A stretch of 21,985 nt of DNA from positions 1-21,985 of the IMG/VR virus record IMGVR_UViG_3300049484_000183. One strand, written 5' to 3'. The position numbers and the translations under genes are program-made. The notes beneath the pieces were generated by a model. The model was given only the letters and a program-made list of their open reading frames with translations. It was not told the origin of the DNA and did no database searches. This document shows positions 20,581 through 21,985 of this stretch, piece after piece. The DNA comes from a virus. The stretch's first letter is position 1; each line of letters opens with the position of its first letter.

Positions 20581-20820
20581 ATGGAAAACACTTGCGAATG
20601 GGGTTATTTGGAAGATGATGATGCGTGGGAAACTTCCTGCAATAAGATGCGCTATCTCAATTGGGGAACTCCCGAAGATAATCGTTACAGGTATTGTCCC
20701 TATTGTGGGCAACGCCTAACAATGCGTCCACCCGACAGGGGCGGGCTGTGGCTCAAAATGAGTTATTCGGAATCAGGCTGTACGACGCATACAACGCGGA
20801 CGGGAACGAAAAACCGTTAG
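20581..20820 (+). CDS. Cassette 2 ORF: zinc-ribbon protein
   Basis: A 79-aa protein with GGAGGT (20572-20577) just before ATG 20581. It has CEWG...WETSCNKM and RYCPYCGQRL: three cysteine positions, C5, C20 and CPYC, making a small zinc ribbon like those of Lar/restriction-alleviation-type phage proteins. The part after about residue 45 is encoded by the attC-like element and ends in the core box itself (stop TAG 20818-20820 inside GTTAGGT). The N-terminal 44 residues are the likely functional part. Confidence 0.6.
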   Translation: MENTCEWGYLEDDDAWETSCNKMRYLNWGTPEDNRYRYCPYCGQRLTMRPPDRGGLWLKMSYSESGCTTHTTRTGTKNR

Positions 20821-20822
20821 GT
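20714..20822 (+). repeat. attC-like site 2, with a replaced right half
   Basis: Left box GCCTAAC (20714-20720, perfect RYYYAAC), spacer AATGCGTCC, left arm ACCCG-A-CAGGGGCGG (20730-20744) with the same extra A as sites 1 and 3. The right box is GTTAGGT (20816-20822, perfect GTTRRRY), preceded by AACGAAAAACC and CGGG, which pairs only with CCCG of the left arm. The remaining right arm is missing: 20771-20815 is a copy of 20148-20192. A weaker right box GTTATTC (20762-20768) next to a small hairpin (CCAC.CCG/CGG.GTGG) could mark the original end. Confidence 0.6.
20771..20815 (+). repeat. 45-bp perfect direct repeat, copy 2
   Basis: Identical to 20148-20192. It forms the right half of attC-like site 2, and the identity ends at 20815, one base before the G of the GTTAGGT core. 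It starts just after TTATTCGG. Confidence 0.95.
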
Positions 20823-20828
20823 GCTTAC

Positions 20829-21323
20829 ATGCGTAATCGTGATGGTCTCGTAAACAGCGATCACTGGGCAACACCAGCCAAACTTTATAAAAAGTTGGAC
20901 GCTGAATTTCATTTTGACTTTGACCCATGCCCATTGCACGCGACTTTTGACGGTCTGCAAGTTGAATGGGGTAACGTCAATTTTATAAACCCGCCATACA
21001 ATCGCGTGGATAAGCCTAAGTTTATTCAGAAAGCCTTCGATGAATGGCGCAAAGGTAAAACGTGTGTGCTTCTCATTCCAGCGGCAACAGGAACAAAGCA
21101 ATTTCACGATCTTATTCTGCCCCATGCTGAAATCCGTTTCCTTCGTGGGCGGGTTGCGTTTGAAGGCTACAACACAAAAGGAGAGTATGTCACAAATAAT
21201 AAAGGGAAGCACGATAGCATGTTAGTCATCTTTCACGGCACGCACCTAACACAGCGTGCACTGGACGAAAAGCCGTCCAGCGTTTTTTCAAGTCCTCAGT
21301 TACTCGCGGCTTTTCGCCAGTAA
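20829..21323 (+). CDS. Cassette 3 ORF: phage N6-adenine DNA methyltransferase
   Basis: I choose ATG 20829 (164 aa); earlier in-frame readings run back through site 2. It matches the Dam-like phage N-6-adenine methyltransferase family: DHWATPAKLYKKLDAEFHFD, FDPCP (31-35), NFINPPYNRV (NPPY, 54-57) and FLRGRVAFEG. It would methylate adenine in DNA, probably protecting phage DNA from host nucleases. No clear Shine-Dalgarno bases precede it (GTGCTTAC), so it may be translated by coupling or weakly. Its last ~25 residues (LTQRALDEK...) come from attC-like site 3. Confidence 0.82.
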   Translation: MRNRDGLVNSDHWATPAKLYKKLDAEFHFDFDPCPLHATFDGLQVEWGNVNFINPPYNRVDKPKFIQKAFDEWRKGKTCVLLIPAATGTKQFHDLILPHAEIRFLRGRVAFEGYNTKGEYVTNNKGKHDSMLVIFHGTHLTQRALDEKPSSVFSSPQLLAAFRQ

Positions 21324-21339
21324 CGCAAGCCGTATAGGC
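21244..21339 (+). repeat. attC-like site 3 (right box degenerate)
   Basis: Left box ACCTAAC (21244-21250, perfect). Left spacer ACAGCGTGC, nearly the same as site 1. Arms ACTGG-A-CGAAAAGCC (21260-21274) and GGCTTTTCGCCAGT (21308-21321), 14 pairs with one extra A (21265). Right spacer AACGCAAGCC (21322-21331). The right box reads GTATAGGC (21332-21339), one base longer than GTTAGGC, so the last site may be inactive. Confidence 0.75.
21261..21288 (+). terminator. Terminator-like hairpin inside attC-like site 3
   Basis: CTGGACG (21261-21267) and CGTCCAG (21274-21280) form a perfect 7-bp stem with loop AAAAGC, followed by CGTTTTTT. It lies within the 3' coding end of the methyltransferase and uses bases of the attC left arm, so the two folds compete. 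It might end cassette transcripts early. Confidence 0.5.
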
Positions 21340-21341
21340 GG

Positions 21342-21356
21342 TAAAACGGCGTTTTA
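21342..21356. promoter_or_regulatory. Palindrome upstream of the last small gene
   Basis: TAAAAC-GGC-GTTTTA is a perfect inverted repeat right after the cassette array, followed by GTATAC (21371-21376) and a -10-like TATACT (21372-21377). It could be an operator for the 54-aa gene. No good -35 box is present. Confidence 0.35.
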
Positions 21357-21400
21357 TACAATAGCTGGTCGTATACTTGGCAAAAAAGGAGCGTTGAAAA

Positions 21401-21565
21401 ATGGCACAAAGAATAATCGTTGAGTACACATATATTTTTTATTGCGATGGTGATTTCTTCGAGCAAAATACGTTTGACTCTGATGAAGCCGCTATTAAGC
21501 ACGCTAAAGCCGAAGCAGAGAAGCGGGGCAAACCCGTAAAGGTTGCAAGGTGGCTTGAATTTTAG
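21401..21565 (+). CDS. Small hypothetical protein (54 aa)
   Basis: AAGGAG (21386-21391) lies 9 nt before ATG 21401; the frame is open to TAG 21563-21565. The protein starts MAQRIIVEYTYIFYCDGDFF, followed by a charged helix DEAAIKHAKAEAEKRGK and a last strand VKVARWLEF, a compact beta-alpha-beta pattern that looks like a real folded protein. It is the last gene before the strong terminator. Function unknown. Confidence 0.65.
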   Translation: MAQRIIVEYTYIFYCDGDFFEQNTFDSDEAAIKHAKAEAEKRGKPVKVARWLEF

Positions 21566-21602
21566 TCGGGTAATACGCCCACTGAGAGCTGAATAATAAT
21601 AC

Positions 21603-21628
21603 CCCTCTCTTTACGAGAGGGTTTTTTT
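21603..21628 (+). terminator. Rho-independent terminator ending the early/accessory region
   Basis: CCCTCTC (21603-21609), loop TTTAC, GAGAGGG (21615-21621), then seven T. This textbook terminator separates the accessory region from the virion operon. Confidence 0.92.
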
Positions 21629-21638
21629 ATGCTAAGAT
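21610..21638 (+). promoter_or_regulatory. Promoter of the virion operon (extended -10)
   Basis: TGCTAAGAT (21630-21638) matches the extended -10 form TGnTAnnAT. A -35-like TTTACG (21610-21615) stands 17 bp upstream, inside the terminator loop. Two TATAGA words follow (21638-21643, 21651-21656). An AACTTAAATT element with CCAA/TTGG flanks (21688-21702) before the scaffold gene recalls the 10-bp repeats at 13584. Expression of all virion genes probably begins here. Confidence 0.45.
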
Positions 21639-21711
21639 ATAGACAAGATGTATAGAAAACCTGTACAAAACCTAGGGGAGCAGTTACCAAACTTAAATTG
21701 GGAGAATATCC

Positions 21712-21985
21712 ATGCCTGAAAAAACCGAAGAAACAAAAACCGAAGAACCTGAAAAGGAAACTGCCACCGAGCAGGCTAAAACCGAGAAAACCTTTACTCA
21801 GGCAGAGGTCAACGCCCTTGAAGCAAAGACGCGCAAGCAATACGAAGCCAAACTGAAAGCGACTCAGGACGAGTTTGCTATCTTCAAGAAACAAATTGAA
21901 GATAAGCAAGCCGAAGCCGAAAGCGCCGCAAAAGAAAAGGTTGAGAAGTTGCGCGAAGGATTGCCAGAGGGTATCATTGTTTTGC
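21712..21985 (+). CDS. Scaffolding protein, N-terminal part (continues at base 1)
   Basis: The gene starts at ATG 21712 with GGGAG (21700-21704) 7 nt upstream and runs off the window; on the circle it ends at 264, giving 136 aa. The N-terminus is highly charged and disordered (PEKTEETKTEEPEKETATEQ), followed by FTQAEVNALEAKTRKQYE, a pattern shared with DUF4355-type scaffold proteins, and then a coiled coil. It is the first gene of the virion operon. About 42 codons (21859-21985) are shown twice because of the terminal overlap. Confidence 0.82.
   Translation, partial: MPEKTEETKTEEPEKETATEQAKTEKTFTQAEVNALEAKTRKQYEAKLKATQDEFAIFKKQIEDKQAEAESAAKEKVEKLREGLPEGIIVL
21859..21985. repeat. Terminal direct overlap, right copy
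   Basis: Identical to bases 1-127. Joining the two copies gives one uninterrupted reading frame through the scaffolding gene, which supports circularity of the assembly. Confidence 0.93.

Larger units (their letters stand above)
20272..21339 (+). mobile_element. Integron-type gene-cassette array (three cassettes, no integrase)
   Basis: Three short units each start at a TTAG core, have a ribosome-binding site (or a start within a few bases), one ORF, and end in an attC-like element that overlaps the ORF's 3' end. Proposed units are 20273-20561, 20562-20816 and 20817-21332. The left border has GTTAGCC (20272-20278), one base off the GTTRRRY core. Reading the attC elements gives C-termini LTKRAADG and LTQRALDE, a familiar side-effect in cassette-encoded proteins. 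No tyrosine recombinase gene exists in the genome, so this resembles a CALIN cluster (attC sites lacking an integrase). Confidence 0.75.

Noticed and set aside
20260-20712. Minus-strand open frame of 150 codons over cassettes 1 and 2
   Set aside because: It is opposite two ORFs with good starts and recognisable motifs; its sequence has no domain pattern.
20601-20828. Longer start for the methyltransferase from 20694
   Set aside because: It would begin inside cassette 2 and run through the attC-like site in another frame than the zinc-ribbon ORF; ATG 20829 fits the family's N-terminus.

Overview
The window is almost certainly a complete circular assembly of a small tailed phage (siphovirus-like, HK97-fold capsid). 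Its last 127 bases (21859-21985) are identical to its first 127, so the unique genome is about 21,858 bp and the scaffolding gene runs across the ends. Every gene I can support lies on the + strand. Most are packed with ATGA or TAATG overlaps. I see no tRNA, CRISPR array, integrase, helicase or polymerase. The host cannot be read with certainty. A few protein types (a membrane-anchored winged-helix-like protein, a VRR-NUC-type nuclease, zinc ribbons) remind me of phages and genomes of Chloroflexota/Anaerolineae, but this is a weak inference from memory.

Layout. (1) 21712-8733 is the virion module: scaffold, decoration protein, major capsid protein, a small membrane protein, head-tail connectors, tail terminator, tail tube, tail assembly chaperones with a programmed -1 frameshift, a short tape measure protein (450 aa), a large tail-tip protein ending in a LamG-like lectin domain, and a fibre-tip protein. 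(2) 8738-11993 holds small terminase, large terminase and portal, placed after the tail genes instead of before the scaffold. (3) 12003-13585 is a probable lysis/host-interaction block: an SH3b-like protein, an unrecognised protein, a three-helix membrane protein and a TM-plus-coiled-coil protein. No classical endolysin is recognisable. (4) 13584-13765 is a control region with tandem 10-bp repeats, an extended -10 promoter and a compact leader RNA whose three complementary segment pairs all cross each other and which ends in a terminator. (5) 13766-19098 is the replication/recombination/accessory module: a DnaD-like initiator with four iterons at exact 23-bp spacing inside its own gene (probable origin), a helicase-loader-like protein, a PD-(D/E)XK nuclease, a GNGPS-motif Rossmann protein, a SAM methyltransferase and an ERF single-strand annealing protein. 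(6) 19099-19278 is a 180-bp gap with dense helices, a candidate structured RNA leading into a second Rossmann/zinc-ribbon protein.

(7) 20272-21339 is the most unusual part. Three small ORFs (RHH-like, zinc ribbon, N6-adenine methyltransferase) each end inside an attC-like element of the integron type: RYYYAAC and GTTRRRY boxes, ~9-10-nt unpaired spacers, and complementary arms with one extra A. The phage therefore seems to carry a small integron-style gene-cassette array without an integrase. The right half of the second attC is a 45-bp exact copy of the 3' part of the preceding gene, and the homology stops exactly where the core site begins. (8) 21401-21711 holds one more tiny gene, a strong terminator and the promoter of the virion operon.
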